Made by a program: the position numbers and the translations under genes. Shown in pieces: positions 24,455 to 37,019 of a DNA stretch of 64,000 bases. Below the pieces are notes generated by a model. The model ran no database searches. It was not told the DNA's origin and worked only from the letters and a program-made list of their open reading frames with translations. Location of the stretch: NCBI GenBank assembly GCA_907164885.2, contig OU015493.1, positions 48,615,031 through 48,679,030 on the forward strand, in the 5' to 3' direction. Within the stretch, counting starts at the first letter, position 1; each line of letters starts with the position of its first letter. This DNA is from Dolomedes plantarius (lineage: Eukaryota > Arthropoda > Arachnida > Araneae > Dolomedidae).

Positions 24455-24760
24455 TTGGTATCCTGACAAGTACCATTAAATACCTTCGGTTCTAGGCCGG
24501 AAATGGACACGCTAAATATGTAGACCGAAAAGTCTTCTATCAGGGTGGGTCAAAAAGGGTGGGAGAAGGTGCAAGCCCTCCCTCCATTTGTCGCTCTTGG
24601 AGCTGCTTGGTCAGAATTGAGGCTGCACCTAGAAGTTGAACTTCCACCTTTGTAGCTCCATTCAGCCCCAAGTCTACATGAACCTGGTGTCGATACTCTT
24701 TCCAAGGCACAAAGTAACAACATATCCACACCTCATGACCCAGTAAATTTCGATAAGGTA
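24455..24760 (+). mobile_element. 5'-truncated SINE, GTAGCCTAGT family
   Basis: The body begins within TACCATTAAATACCTTCGG and TTCTAGGCCGGAAATGGACA (family form GTCTAGGTCGGATATGGGCA). It continues through a CGCTCTTGGAGCTGCTTGGTC segment matching the copy at 20206. The tRNA head is missing. Confidence 0.7.
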
Positions 24761-25788
24761 AATAACTGTTAGCATAATTGCTAAGACATCTAATTTCCTC
24801 ACTGAAAATGGAAGCATGTGGTGTGTCAGCAATTTAAGAGTGTGCCGGTTTAGAATATTGGTAAGCAAACTTTGATTAGAAATCCTGTGTTACAATGTGA
24901 TTAAAACGAGAAACTATGTGAATTAAAAGGTGTGAATAAAACGTTAAGGGGAAATTAAAAGTTTAAAAAGTTATTTTTATTTTTTCTCTGGTTCGATAAT
25001 AAGAATATTTATTTTTTGTAACAATTCTGTCAAGAAAAATTTAATACATTGTTATCTGTAGAACGATAATTGTAATACTAAATTTAGCCCACAAAACCCC
25101 TCAGAAAATAATTGTTCGGAACTTGAACGAATCAAATTCAAGTAAGATGCAGTTACATATTCATATCAACGATTTCTTTAGATATTTGTTTCGTAATGAT
25201 GGCTGCCATGGAAGAAGATGTGTGAAACGTTTCTATTTGTGCAATAATAGCACCGAGTAATTATTACCACGTTTTTATAAACTGGCTTTCTTGTTTGTCC
25301 AGTACAAATCTTGCAATCGAGTTTTAACTAACTTTCCGACTAGCTAGACATTCGAAACTTTTAGAATTGCTCAGAACACGATGACAATGCATTCTTTTAA
25401 TACTTTTAGCCATCTTTAGGCAGAAAAATCAGCAAGGTGGCGCTTCGATCGAATTCAATGCTTGTACTTTTGCGTAAAGGCGTTTGACGGTTTTGAAAAC
25501 ATAATACATATGAATTTAGTTTGTTTAAAAAATATTGTGCGAAAAATTTTAAAAAAAATTATAAAAGTTAGCAGTTTATAAAGTCTGTGGATAGTGGAAA
25601 CGACTAAAAAGTGATTAAAATTAAATAAAAGAAAGTGAAAAAGAAGAATTAAGTGAAGGTTTGTGCAATTAAGAGAGAAAAAGAGAGAAAAATAAAAATA
25701 AATACAAGTGAAAAATAATTAAATGGGAAAATATAAAAAATTGTAATTTGGCGAAATAAGAGGTCTTTCCAGTCAGTTTGGAGCAGTC
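24761..25788. other. Spacer without recognised features
   Basis: AT-rich with purine-rich stretches (25600-25700). The region just before 25789 is the insertion target of a retroelement. Confidence 0.4.
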
Positions 25789-25802
25789 AAACTCTTCGAT
25801 GC

Positions 25803-26064
25803 TCGAATATTGGCTCTTAAGGACTTAAATATTAACTGGCCTCCCAATTTCTCTCTGCTCGTTTCTGGGAAGTGTGCTTTCGGCTTATTTTGTAAATTTA
25901 TTGAAAATATTTGTAATTCTTCTTAGTTTCTTTTATTTGTTTTTTTTGTCTGTTTCTTATGTTTTCTTAGTGTTTTATACTTACCTCTGTAAGTCCCGTG
26001 TGATACTTTGTGGTACACGGGAATTTTATGTGTATTTTTTTTTAATTTAAAAAAAAAAAAAAAA
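25803..26064 (+). mobile_element. 5'-truncated polyadenylated retroinsert with 14-bp target duplication
   Basis: AAACTCTTCGATGC occurs at 25789-25802 and again at 26065-26078, flanking ~262 bp that end in an A run. Near the 3' end is a hairpin, TCCCGTGT...ACACGGGA (about 25996-26022). A target duplication, A-tail and 3' stem-loop are the marks of target-primed insertion by a LINE or a SINE using its machinery. No coding sequence remains, so the parent family cannot be named. Confidence 0.85.
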
Positions 26065-26078
26065 AAACTCTTCGATGC

Positions 26079-26903
26079 GCAGTTCTTCCAAGGTTCTAAC
26101 TCGGCTTAATGCGACAAAAGCCTGTTCCTTGGCGAAGAGTTTTTTCCGAGGTACAGAACTGCGTGGTTCACGGTTCATCCTTGCATTTTGTGCACAGTGC
26201 AGGCCGATCATTTTCTTTCAAGTTGATGGGATAATACATCAAAAAAAAATTTAAAAAGTATTTATTAATAAATAGAATTGTCAAGTTTATATGATTCAAC
26301 AGAAAATTTAAAAACGGGGTATATAAAAAATTTCTCTTTAGCTTGTAATTATTTTTCCCGTAATCTTATGACGCTAATATGACTCACAGCAGCACTTTTA
26401 AATGCATAGATTGAGTGAAAATATTTGTTATCAGTTAGATTACTGATTTTGTACTGAAACTTTATTTTATTAATTTTATGTCATGTTTATCGTTAAGTGT
26501 AGTTGGAAGATAACAAGCTAATTGAAAAATTCATTTCTCGGCATCTGAGAGCTAAAAGAGGAGTTTGATAACGAAAAATATAGTTTCGTTTTCAGATAAG
26601 GCGTTAAGATGTTGGGTGCTGAGGTAGAGGAAAGGTAAGTGAATGAGTATGAGGAAAGAAGAACCATCAACAAATTTTTTTATCAACAAAACACAGGTTG
26701 CTGAAAGGAGACGTAAGTTCTCATAAAACGAATATTACATGATTTCGATTCTATAATGACACGAATGGATTGAAACATTTAACTATCTAAAAACTTTTTT
26801 ATTCAGTACAGTATTGACATTTTCTTGAATACTTTAAGAATAGTAGATGGACAAACGGGCAAAGATGACATGGAAGGTGCAACTGCTTGTTAATTCTCTT
26901 TAA
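26079..26903. other. Spacer with an imperfect inverted repeat at its start
   Basis: ACTCTTCG...CGAAGAGT with CAGTTCT...AGAACTG lies in 26068-26175, partly overlapping the retroinsert target. Nothing further is recognised. Confidence 0.4.
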
Positions 26904-27140
26904 CACATTGTTGACAGGCAATTTTCATTCAAAATATATACGGAAGTCACCGGTAGAGACTGGTATTTTGGAATAAAGTACGGAATGTTTATTTTCAGAT
27001 ATCCGTTTTCTTTCTGTATCTATCTGTTTTGTAGCCTTTATATGTATGACCGACTATTAATAAATGACTAATTTCCCGATCCATGGAACTCTTGCAATTT
27101 AACGCAGTTGCCTCTTACAATAGTACCGGTCAACAATGTG
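26904..27140. mobile_element. Small TTAA-target MITE (237 bp)
   Basis: The termini CACATTGTTGAC and GTCAACAATGTG are perfect 12-bp inverted repeats. Subterminal AGGCAA/TTGCCT and CACCGGT/ACCGGT pairs are also inverted. TTAA flanks both sides (26900-26903 and 27141-27144), as in piggyBac-type insertions. No transposase is encoded. Confidence 0.8.
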
Positions 27141-27144
27141 TTAA

Positions 27145-28620
<1,476 letters not shown>

Positions 28621-28621
28621 A

Positions 28622-28656
<35 letters not shown>

Positions 28657-28657
28657 C

Positions 28658-28732
<75 letters not shown>
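28621..28732. repeat. (CA)n then (TA)n microsatellite
   Basis: (AC)n at about 28621-28646 leads into (TA)n, which abuts the left end of the next transposon at 28733. Confidence 0.97.
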
Positions 28733-28734
<2 letters not shown>

Positions 28735-30523
28735 GGGTGGCCATAATTAAACTGACAGTGCTCACAGTGTTCTGTAGCGCGATCTATTTGCGAGAATGAC
28801 GCCACATTTTGTAGGAAGATTAAACAAGACGTGGGACGAAGGACTCCGCGAAAAAATAAATTAGTTCCAAAAGTCACCGCTAGGGGAATATTTGGCGCTG
28901 TGTAATAGAAAATAGAGTGTTAACAAATACAAATTAATACCGAATAAAATTAACTTTTATTATGCTCACTTTCTTATTTAGTTCAAGTGCAATATGGCAA
29001 CACTTTTAAAAAAGCGTAAAATCTACATAAACACCGATAAAGTCTCGTGATCTGCAATATCACGTACGCTGAGCAGAAGAAGTTCATTATTCAAATTTCA
29101 CGTTACATCCATTTGCACAGTGCCAGCTGCTTGGGTTTTAAAAGGCAATGTGTTACGTTTCGAATCAATCGGATTGAAAGTTTATGTGCAATGTCTCCTT
29201 CTTTAGTCGAGCGTGCGTTACTGGTCAAATTCTTTTACCTTAACCAGTGCAACGCGTCAGCCGCTCCTCGTGCTTTTAGAACGCACAAAAAATGCGTAAA
29301 GGTAACGGTCCTGTGTCAGTTAATGGGCTAAAAAAAATGGTTCCGACGTTTGAGAAAACAGGTTCTCTGAAGGTTCAGTCAGGCAGAGGAGGAAAACCTG
29401 TACCACAGGATACAATCGAAGCAGTTGCCACGGCGATTGTCGACAGAGGACCAGACAATATTGCTGCCACCTCTAGCGCTCGAGGATTAGCTCGGAATGT
29501 AGCTATGCCTTACAGCACGGTATGGAAAATCTTACGAAAGATTATCAACTTCTATCCGTACAAGATCAGCCGTGTACAGGAGTTACTGTACCCCGACCAT
29601 GATAAGCGAGTGACTTTTGCTCTTACCTTTCTTGCCAGAATGGAGGTGGATGATGCTTGGCCGTGGAAAATCTTATGGGGAGACGAGGACCACTTTTACC
29701 TGCATGGAACTGTGAATACCCAGAACTACCGAATTTGGGATGACAAATCACCACATGCAGTCACAGAAATTCCCTTACATTCACCAAAGGTAACTGTTTG
29801 GTGTGGGTTCACAGCGGAATTTATCGTAGGTCTATTCTTCTATGAGGACATTACCCCGACAGGACCGGAAACCTGTTCTGTTACCGGAGAGAAATATCGC
29901 CACATGTTGAACAGCTTTGTCATTCCGGCACTTCAGCAAAGACAATGCCTGGGGGAATTTATTTCATGCAAGATGGAGCCCCTCCACACGTTGCTGTACG
30001 TGTGCAACAGCTGCTACGACAGAAATTCACAACAGAAAGAGTCATTAGCCGCTACTTTCCACCGCATGGCCACCTCGGGCGCCTGATCTTACCCTATGCG
30101 ACTTCTGGCTATGGGGTTACCTTAAGTCCAAGGTCTATCAAGGAGTGGTCCAGGACCTGGCTACGTTGAAAGATAACATATCACGGACTGTACGGGAGAT
30201 TCCTGCAGACATGTTACTTTCTGCTGTTGTGCATACTGTGCACAGAATGCAATATGTGGTCCACAACAACGGTAGCCACATTGAACCTCATTTGAATGCA
30301 AAATAAAAGGTAATTTCCGTATTGATTTGCATTTGTTAACACTCTATTTTCTATTACACAGCGCCAAATATTCCCCTAGCGGTGACTTTTGGAACTAATT
30401 TATTTTTTCGAGGAATCCTTCGTCTCCCGTCTTGTTTAATCTTCCTTAAAAATGTGGCGTCATTCTCGCAAATAGATCGCGCTACAGAACAGTGTGAGCA
30501 CTGTCAGTTTAATTATGGCCACC

Positions 30524-30526
<3 letters not shown>
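28733..30526 (+). mobile_element. Mariner-type transposon with ~245-bp inverted repeats
   Basis: The ends are CCGGGTGGCCATAATTAAAC (28733) and the inverted GTTTAATTATGGCCACCCTG (ending 30526), each next to TA and (TA)n. The inverted repeats extend over the ...GCGCGATCTATTTGCGAG, TTAAACAAGACG and CACCGCTAGGGGAATATTTG blocks to about 28950 and 30320. Total length is 1794 bp. It carries one broken transposase on the plus strand. Confidence 0.93.
29191..30306 (+). pseudogene. Mariner-superfamily transposase (DD-D type), frameshifted
   Basis: The N-terminus MSPSLVERALLVKFFYL starts at 29191 and looks like the DUF4817-type helix-turn-helix found before such transposases. A frameshift near 29290 moves the reading to KGNGPVSVNGLKKM. 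Catalytic motifs follow: ILWGDEDHFYLHG at about 29675 (first Asp) and, after another shift near 29945, MQDGAPPHVAVRVQQLL (second Asp). After a third shift near 30080 comes PDLTLCDFWLWGYLKSKVY, with an Asp rather than Glu in the third position. It ends HIEPHLNAK and TAA at about 30304-30306. All three acidic positions survive, so the damage is three small indels and the copy is relatively young. Confidence 0.88.

Positions 30527-30558
<32 letters not shown>
30527..30558. repeat. (TA)n microsatellite
   Basis: A short TA run directly after the right end of the mariner-type element. Confidence 0.95.
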
Positions 30559-30562
<4 letters not shown>

Positions 30563-31084
30563 AAAACATGAGTCTTTATCTATATATCTCTCCCGGTAAA
30601 AATATACTATACATTTATAATTTATAAATTATACATAATTTATAAATTTAAAAACAAATGTAAGAACAGAGAAAAGAAAATTTAATACAGATTTTTCACA
30701 TACACCACTCAAGGAACTAGTAAAACTACACCTTTAAAGTTTGAAAATGGTTACAGAACATTGGAAAATCAAAAATAGGATAAAAAAGCACAAGAAAAAA
30801 ATTTCAGGTAGTCTCTTCTAAAGAAACTACCGCGGGTTACAAACGTAATTATGAAAAAACAAGAAAACACATTTTGAATTAGTATTCTGCCACTCTTGAT
30901 TTATAACTCGTGACGATGGTTTTAACGGCTTAAATTTTGCTTTACCGCCGACTGTTATGGAGGAACATAATCTTACGTTGAAAATGTATAATTCGGAGCC
31001 ACTATCAAACTGAAAAATAAAACATAATAGTCCCCAAAGGAATAGCTTAGTATTATGTCTGTTGTTAATATATATGTTAATATA
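30559..31084. other. AT-rich spacer with a small dispersed hairpin
   Basis: Contains the AT palindromic string near 30615-30650. A ~35-bp segment at 30800-30834 (CAGGTAGTCTCTTCTAA, then GAAACTACCGCGG) recurs inverted at 56223-56257. Confidence 0.5.
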
Positions 31085-31515
31085 TATGTCGGCTGCCCCG
31101 ATTTGCGATGCGTCCGACAATCGATGACCGGTTTGCGAATCTCCCAAGAAAAAATGGTCAAAGCTTTAAGTTTTGATGAGCTGGATCATGCAATAACGGG
31201 TGTTGATCATACCAGTTCAAACTCATGTCATGTTCTAACTAACGTTCAACCTTACACAAGTAAAAGAGTACACCGGCATCTAGTTTAATAGTAGCGCTAA
31301 GGTTTCTATGACCACATACCTATGTTTTCAAATTTCTTAAGCCTTCGTCAATCAACATTTTTCCGTTTATTTTCTCATTGTTTTCTTCCCTTCTTTAATC
31401 AGTTTAACATATTTTTCCCCGAAAGATAGAAAAATACTACAAAACTTAGAGCTTTGGTTACTTTTCTTGGACAATTCGTAAACTGGCCATTGATTGTCTG
31501 GCGCATCGCGAGCTG
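31085..31515. mobile_element. Foldback element, ~75-bp diverged inverted arms
   Basis: Left arm about 31104-31176 (TGCGATGCGTCCGACAATCG, AAGCTTTAAGTTTTG). Right arm about 31440-31510, its diverged reverse complement (CAAAACTTAGAGCTTTGG, TTGATTGTCTGGCGCATCGCG). They enclose ~260 bp with no coding signature. The two arms could encode related short peptides (RQ[S/T]..G), so they may derive from two opposed copies of one unknown element. Confidence 0.7.
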
Positions 31516-32761
31516 GCCGGCCAAAGCCCGAAATAGTCGTAAATTATCCTTTATTTCGGGGTTTGGCCTCATGATTTGGCCAAATTTGGAAGTGGCAACC
31601 CATTTCGTGACTTTGGACATTGACCGCAACTAATATGCGAAGGTCGTTTGATAATAGCAAGCAAAAGTAATGCTATTTTTTTCAGTTTTAATTTATGTCT
31701 TGATAATTTCCCTTAAGGTCGATACATTTGGTCGAACAATTTTCAAGCTTTTTTTCCCCTCTTTGAAGTAAGGATAGCTCAACTCTTCAACATGAACTTT
31801 TGCTTTCCTAATCACTTCGGAGTTTGTTACTAATTTCTTCTACGCAAGATTTGTTTTCTATATTTAGAGACACGGGAGTCCAAAGGTGGAAAATGCCGAG
31901 AATATGGAGGGTGGGAAGCAATTTCGTGGTGCAATTCTAACAAATATGCCACCGGAGTTGCAGATGAATGATTCGGAGCATTTTCGTGGTGAAAAGGAAC
32001 TTTTGTTGTACGAAATATGGTGTTTTTGTAATAACTGCACTATATAAATGATCCAGTAAAGATGTTCAGTAATCTTCAGGGATTGTTTTTTCTCTTTTCA
32101 ATTAGTCCAAGATTATACTATGGGCGTCCCCCAAAGCAGAGGCAGTAATCAAGCCGAAATACAATGTTAAATACGGCTTTTAGAATTTCTTGTGGGGGTT
32201 TAAACCCCGTTCAACCCCCTTAAATTTTGAATTAAAAAAAATATTTCTTAGTGAACACCTAGGTCCTAAGAGGTACCACCATACACAATTTTAGCTTCTT
32301 GGACCTTATTTTTTTCAGAAATACAACGATCAGTCTGTCAGTGACTGGTATTTGGCTTTTAAAACCACCTCTACAAGTTACTATTGGAATATGGACGCCG
32401 GCCATCTCAAACTTACGGAACGCTTCAATACGCGTCCACCATAATCGATTGCATTCCCCGGTCTGATTCTTTTCCCACTACATAGAAACAACGCACGCGA
32501 AATTCTGCTGAAACATGTAATTCGAACCTCCTGGACTTTTATTTTGATGGCCTACGCATTGTCTGACATAATGCCTTCCCGCCAATTTCTTCATGGCTGC
32601 TCAATTCTATTAATAGCTACCACGGCGTTCGCTGACCGCACACACGGGCTTGTCTTATTAAATGGGAATAAAACTGACGTTTGACGCCTTAAAACTCAGA
32701 TGTGTTCTGAAAGCCCCCTATTAATTCTTTTACTTATTCTACCCTCTCTAAAAAATCCTTT

Positions 32762-32763
<2 letters not shown>
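31516..32763. other. Spacer, unidentified GC-variable sequence
   Basis: A second small inverted repeat (GGCCAAAGCCCGAAAT / ATTTCGGGGTTTGGCC) lies at about 31518-31566. The rest, including GGGGGTTTAAACCCCGTTCAAC at about 32193-32214, has no frame or element that I recognise. Confidence 0.4.
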
Positions 32764-32827
<64 letters not shown>

Positions 32828-32840
32828 ATCTATCTATCTA

Positions 32841-32920
<80 letters not shown>
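32764..32920. repeat. Compound (CA)n-(TA)n-(TCTA)n-(TA)n microsatellite
   Basis: (AC)n at about 32762-32780, then TA, a short (CTAT)n block at about 32825-32842, then TA again. Confidence 0.97.
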
Positions 32921-32924
<4 letters not shown>

Positions 32925-33717
32925 TTCAAAATATTAAGTACGTGCTTTGATGAAATACTAGTGACCTTAGAAATATCATGCACTTATAGTAATCTATCCT
33001 TCCTAACCATATAATGTATTTAATCAAATAATGTATTCAGATTAGGGACTTCGGCAATGCCGACGAGAACGTTTTTAGCGTCACTTTGCGAAAATCGACA
33101 AACCCATTGTAAATCCTATGCAAATATTGTCATAATATTTATCAAGCTACATGATTCAACTTCCTCCACCGTTTTGCTTCTAAAAAAAGTAATGTTTTAT
33201 CTGTATGCTGCTACGGGAATTCGGTTCAGATCATGTAGGTTCCAGTCACACTGTTGTCATGGCTGTGTGTTGTATTTCGTAATGGTCTTTAAACAGCAGG
33301 CCCCGGACAGTCCTTGGGTAACAAAGGTTAGTAGTGGGACCAAAATGTAAGTAGACAAGTGCTGGAAGCAGTAACAAGACCTGCTTAACTAAAATGGCTG
33401 TCAATAACAGACTAAGCTTTGAAATGGTTTCCATATTGATATTCGTTTGATGCATGCTAAATACATTCCAATCTCGATATATCATTCCATGAATCCTCGT
33501 TTTCCCGTATGTGTGGTTGGTTTTACTCAATCCCGACGATCATATTGTTTTGTTCATGCATCTATCGTTTCCCGCACTTATCGTTCAGTTCAGTTTGTCT
33601 CTTGAAAAACGAATGATCGAGATTCCACGATATAAGAGAGTCAATAATTTCGATGCAGTGGCGCCATGTGTCGGATTTTTGCCGTATTTACAAAATGACC
33701 CAAATAAATACATACTT

Positions 33718-33723
<6 letters not shown>
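32921..33723. other. Unidentified spacer
   Basis: Several overlapping frames on both strands (33057-33530) lack family motifs, and none shows splice or start features worth calling. Confidence 0.4.

Positions 33724-33768
<45 letters not shown>
33724..33768. repeat. (TA)n microsatellite
   Basis: A TA run immediately before a Tc1 terminus; it is part of the duplicated unit that recurs at 33879. Confidence 0.95.
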
Positions 33769-33771
<3 letters not shown>

Positions 33772-33869
33772 TCAAGAGCCAAAACATTATGATCACATGT
33801 CAATAACGAGTTGGCCCACCTTTGGCGCGCAACACAGCTTCAACCCGCTTTGGCATGGATGCCACAAGT
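33769..33869 (-). mobile_element. Tc1 transposon end, duplicated copy 1
   Basis: It begins CACTCAAGAGCCAAAACATT, a Tc1-type terminus, and runs about 100 bp into the 3' end of a minus-strand transposase (RVEAVLRAKGGPT). It then stops at CCACAAGTA. It matches 33939-34039 almost exactly. Confidence 0.85.
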
Positions 33870-33878
33870 ACATCTACA

Positions 33879-33891
33879 TGTACACATACTT

Positions 33892-33938
<47 letters not shown>
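33879..33938. repeat. ACTTAAAATTA plus (TA)n, second copy of duplicated unit
   Basis: The leader CATACTTAAAATTA and TA run repeat the arrangement at 33707-33768. Confidence 0.93.
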
Positions 33939-33941
<3 letters not shown>

Positions 33942-34148
33942 TCAAGAGCCAAAACATTATGACCACCTGTCAATAACGAGTTGGCCCACCTTTGGCGCGC
34001 AACACAGCTTCAACCCGCTTTGGCATGGATGCCACAAGTCCTTGGTAGATGGCCGGAGACAGATTGTACCAGATGTTTAAGCAACGGTCACGCAAATCCG
34101 AGATATTGCGAATTGGTGGTCTTTGAACTCTGAGGTGCCGTCCCATGA
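33939..34148 (-). pseudogene. Tc1 transposase C-terminus next to the transposon end, copy 2
   Basis: On the minus strand the reading gives MGRHLRVQRPPIRNISDLRD, then CLNIWYNLSPAIYQGLVASM and PKRVEAVLRAKGGPTRY-stop, the C-terminus of a DD34E Tc1 transposase. The terminal repeat (CACTCAAGAGCC) lies just outside. The element is cut off at 34148 where unrelated sequence begins; the catalytic core and other terminus are absent. Confidence 0.83.
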
Positions 34149-34592
34149 CATGTAGAGTTCGCGTGTTGCTCAGATGCAAATTTCTGGTAGCAGCGCTGTA
34201 CATGCCAGCCAAAGTGAGTTCGGCGCAGGTGTTTGATCTATTTAAAGGGCACACGCTGAGTTGGCAGAAGCCCAAGACTGGAGTAGCGATACGAGAGAGA
34301 GCCGAGGCAAGCTTGATGGAAGGTGATAGCGGTGTTTAACTGATAGAGCGTGTATTGGTATTTAGCCGAGGTGGCTGCACGACTTCGAGAATTAGCTCAG
34401 AGCCGAGGTTTACGGGTATTATTAGTGAATGCATACTCTGCCTGAGGGATTCATTGCGACCTTTAGTTTCTTAGAACCGCGGGTTGCGGTACTGTTGTGT
34501 ATTATTTTGGAAGCCCCAAGTCTGTCTATGTTATTCTGCCTCTACGTAGAGAATAAAGGAGTAATTCTGAAGTTATCCCTCGTACTTTATAA
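34149..34592 (+). mobile_element. Possible LTR-like block
   Basis: The sequence starts TGTAGAGTTCGCGTG at the break in the Tc1 fragment. It is GC-richer than the window and has AATAAA at 34552-34557 followed by ~60 bases, which loosely resembles a U3-R-U5 arrangement. I find no second copy, no clear CA end, no primer-binding site and no target duplication. The LTR reading is a weak hypothesis. Confidence 0.25.
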
Positions 34593-35405
34593 TGTGCCTG
34601 GACCGTTAGAGATCACACAAAAAAAGGAATCACAAAAAAAAGGAAGAACCACATACTGTGCAATCCTTACCTTGCGCCGACAAAACCTGGATCTGATTAT
34701 TTCTATACACAGTTTTATTCCGAAAAGAAACAGAATCCGCATTTTCAAAATGAAGCAGGCCCCTCAAAATCGCAAAAACGTGTTACAGACACACCGATTG
34801 AGAATTCCGGAAAGAAACAGCAGAATCCGCATTTTCAAAATGAACATAGCCCTCCACAGTCATGCTTGAAACGAAAACATGAAAACGGAGATCAGACAGC
34901 AAAAAATGTCCAATTTAGAATCCCAGGGCTGCACATAAGGGGAAAACGAAAGTTTTCAAACGGTAATGCAATTCCAGAAAAAAAAAATGCAAGAAGAAAG
35001 AGGGTCCAGCAAAACCCTATTTTTACACATCCAAATTTAATCCAAGGAATGTGCGACGAGAAACAATTGGCCGGAGAATACCGACCTGCAGTTATACAGA
35101 TCAAAGTTCAGGGCCCACACCAGGACCCCCGAAATCCAGCAGCCATAACACTCAGAAGCAACCGCCTCAGAAACGGCAGTTGGCAGACGGTGTATCGGGG
35201 CAATATGAAAAACAACCACGGTACGAACTCAGAAAAAGGAGGGCGAAGACGCAGATGGGGACTTCGCAAAGGAAACAACGTATTTCAGCGGTTATTCCAA
35301 ACAATAAACAACACCGAAAAGGCAGAATGGCTTCGGGAAAGTCTAGACGGAAGCCTCAAATCAGGAAGGAACGATTTATGTTACATTCTGATGTTCGATG
35401 GATAG
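34593..35405 (+). CDS. Unidentified open frame, 270 codons, basic and low-complexity
   Basis: A stop-free frame runs from after TAA at 34590-34592 to the stop at 35403-35405. This is unusual in this AT-rich window. It has no ATG before about 35049; a TTG lies at 34866. The product would be rich in Lys, Arg, Asn and Gln and contains a near-exact internal repeat, KKQNPHFQNE and KKQQNPHFQNE, encoded by a ~78-bp duplication (34735-34760 and 34814-34839). There is no catalytic motif. It could be a gag-like or disordered piece of a retroelement adjoining the LTR-like block, or a chance frame. No function is assigned. Confidence 0.3.
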   Translation, partial: CAWTVRDHTKKGITKKRKNHILCNPYLAPTKPGSDYFYTQFYSEKKQNPHFQNEAGPSKSQKRVTDTPIENSGKKQQNPHFQNEHSPPQSCLKRKHENGDQTAKNVQFRIPGLHIRGKRKFSNGNAIPEKKNARRKRVQQNPIFTHPNLIQGMCDEKQLAGEYRPAVIQIKVQGPHQDPRNPAAITLRSNRLRNGSWQTVYRGNMKNNHGTNSEKGGRRRRWGLRKGNNVFQRLFQTINNTEKAEWLRESLDGSLKSGRNDLCYILMFDG

Positions 35406-37019
35406 CTTGGTTGGATACAGTGCGAGCCCAGATGTGTGGTGAGGTATCAATTCAACATTATTGATTTTCAGATTGGAGCCGAACTTCAGAGTCTTCCAAA
35501 GTCGAACTTTTTTGTGTGAAAATACATTAATAGTAAAATACCTTGGAACGCAGCTCTGATATTTTAAGTAATCAGTGCTATGAGTCTATAATGATATAAC
35601 TGATTTTGTTATACAATCTGAATTCTGACTGGTATGTAATAACTTTAATGGTGGCTTTGTAATAATTTTTGACGCGAGGTATTTTCAAAAAAGTGTCATG
35701 TGGAACTCGGGAATTGTAGTAAGTGAAACTTGTGATAAGAATGTAATTTTATGGCATAAGAATGTAAAATTTTTGAATATATTGTGATTCTATTGCATAA
35801 AAATGTAATTTTATTTTAGGAATATAATGTAATTTTGTATCAAAGTTTGACTTGAATGTGTAATATTGCTTGCGAAATATTTGATGTTGAATGCGTATTT
35901 CGAATTGTAATAATTAAGGTTAAACACGTGTCGTCACTAAGCTGTAATATCCCCTCTCGCAGAGCGATCAAGGTCACACAGAGGAATTTGCAATTTAACC
36001 TCGGAAGAAAACCATGGTCTCTTAAATTGTAAATCCCGAACGGCTCTCTGACACGGGCCGACACATTTAACTAATTGATCCCTAACAACACTTGCGCGCG
36101 TTACACATTCCACGCACAAACAGATTGCTTTAGTAGTATAAATAAATATATAGATTGTTTTGTTAGGTATTTGTAGATGTATTAGAATTGGTAAATATTT
36201 ACATATATTGTATTCAACTGACTATACATAGCAGACATTTCTTTACATTTCTGACATTTGTGATGTCATGTCTGAAATATTTTTTTTAAAGTATCCTTAG
36301 AACTTGAAACTGAAAAAAAAATACGGCTTTTAGTGTCAGCCTTGCCTAGATTTAAATGGCATTGAGATCCCGGACAGAAATGATTAATGAACTACATTTA
36401 GGTATCTTATATAACACAGTTTAAATTCTGAAGTATCAAGAAAGTATATGCCTAATTTTCACTTTGTTTTACTTATACAACTAATAAAAGGTTAATACTA
36501 TGTTTTGTTTGTAAAATTGAGAAAACTAACAAGTGAAATACAATTGAAAATTGAAATGTGCAACTGTTCAGTTAGAAATACTTAGAAATTGAAATTGTAG
36601 TTTTAGAATGTTTAAGATTGCAGGTGAATTATATATTTTGGTGCAGGAATAAGATTACTATGAAACTTGTATTTTGGATGTCTGAACGGGATTACGGTCA
36701 GTCAGACATGAGTGCAGCTCTACGCTTAAATTAGATTTTCTGTTTAAGTAGACGGAGGTGTACTTGCAGTGAGGGATACCAGGAGGAAGAAGTGCTGGCT
36801 ACAGAATGAGATGGACGCACCAGCAATTGCCAGGGAGCTGAAGGACTAGGTTCCGATGAAATGCTGCCGATCACACTATACGGCAGAGAAGGGCTATTAT
36901 TCATTTGAATAAAACTAATGGTTTTCTACCCTGTGGCCGGAGGGGAGTTTTTCCGGGATTCCATCTATGGACTCCGAATTAAGAACAACCTGCCGATGAT
37001 GATATGCCGATGATGCCGA
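35406..37019. other. Unidentified region, possibly the rest of a retroelement
   Basis: Contains an A/T-rich block with three diverged repeats of AAGAATGTAA(A/T)TTT (35735-35815). GC-richer blocks lie at 35930-36110 and 36715-37010. No RT, integrase, protease or transposase motif is visible. Confidence 0.35.

Noticed and set aside
33057..33530. Overlapping ~95-codon frames on both strands as a possible host exon
   Set aside because: No recognisable domain, no consistent splice signals and similar length on both strands; chance frames are more likely.
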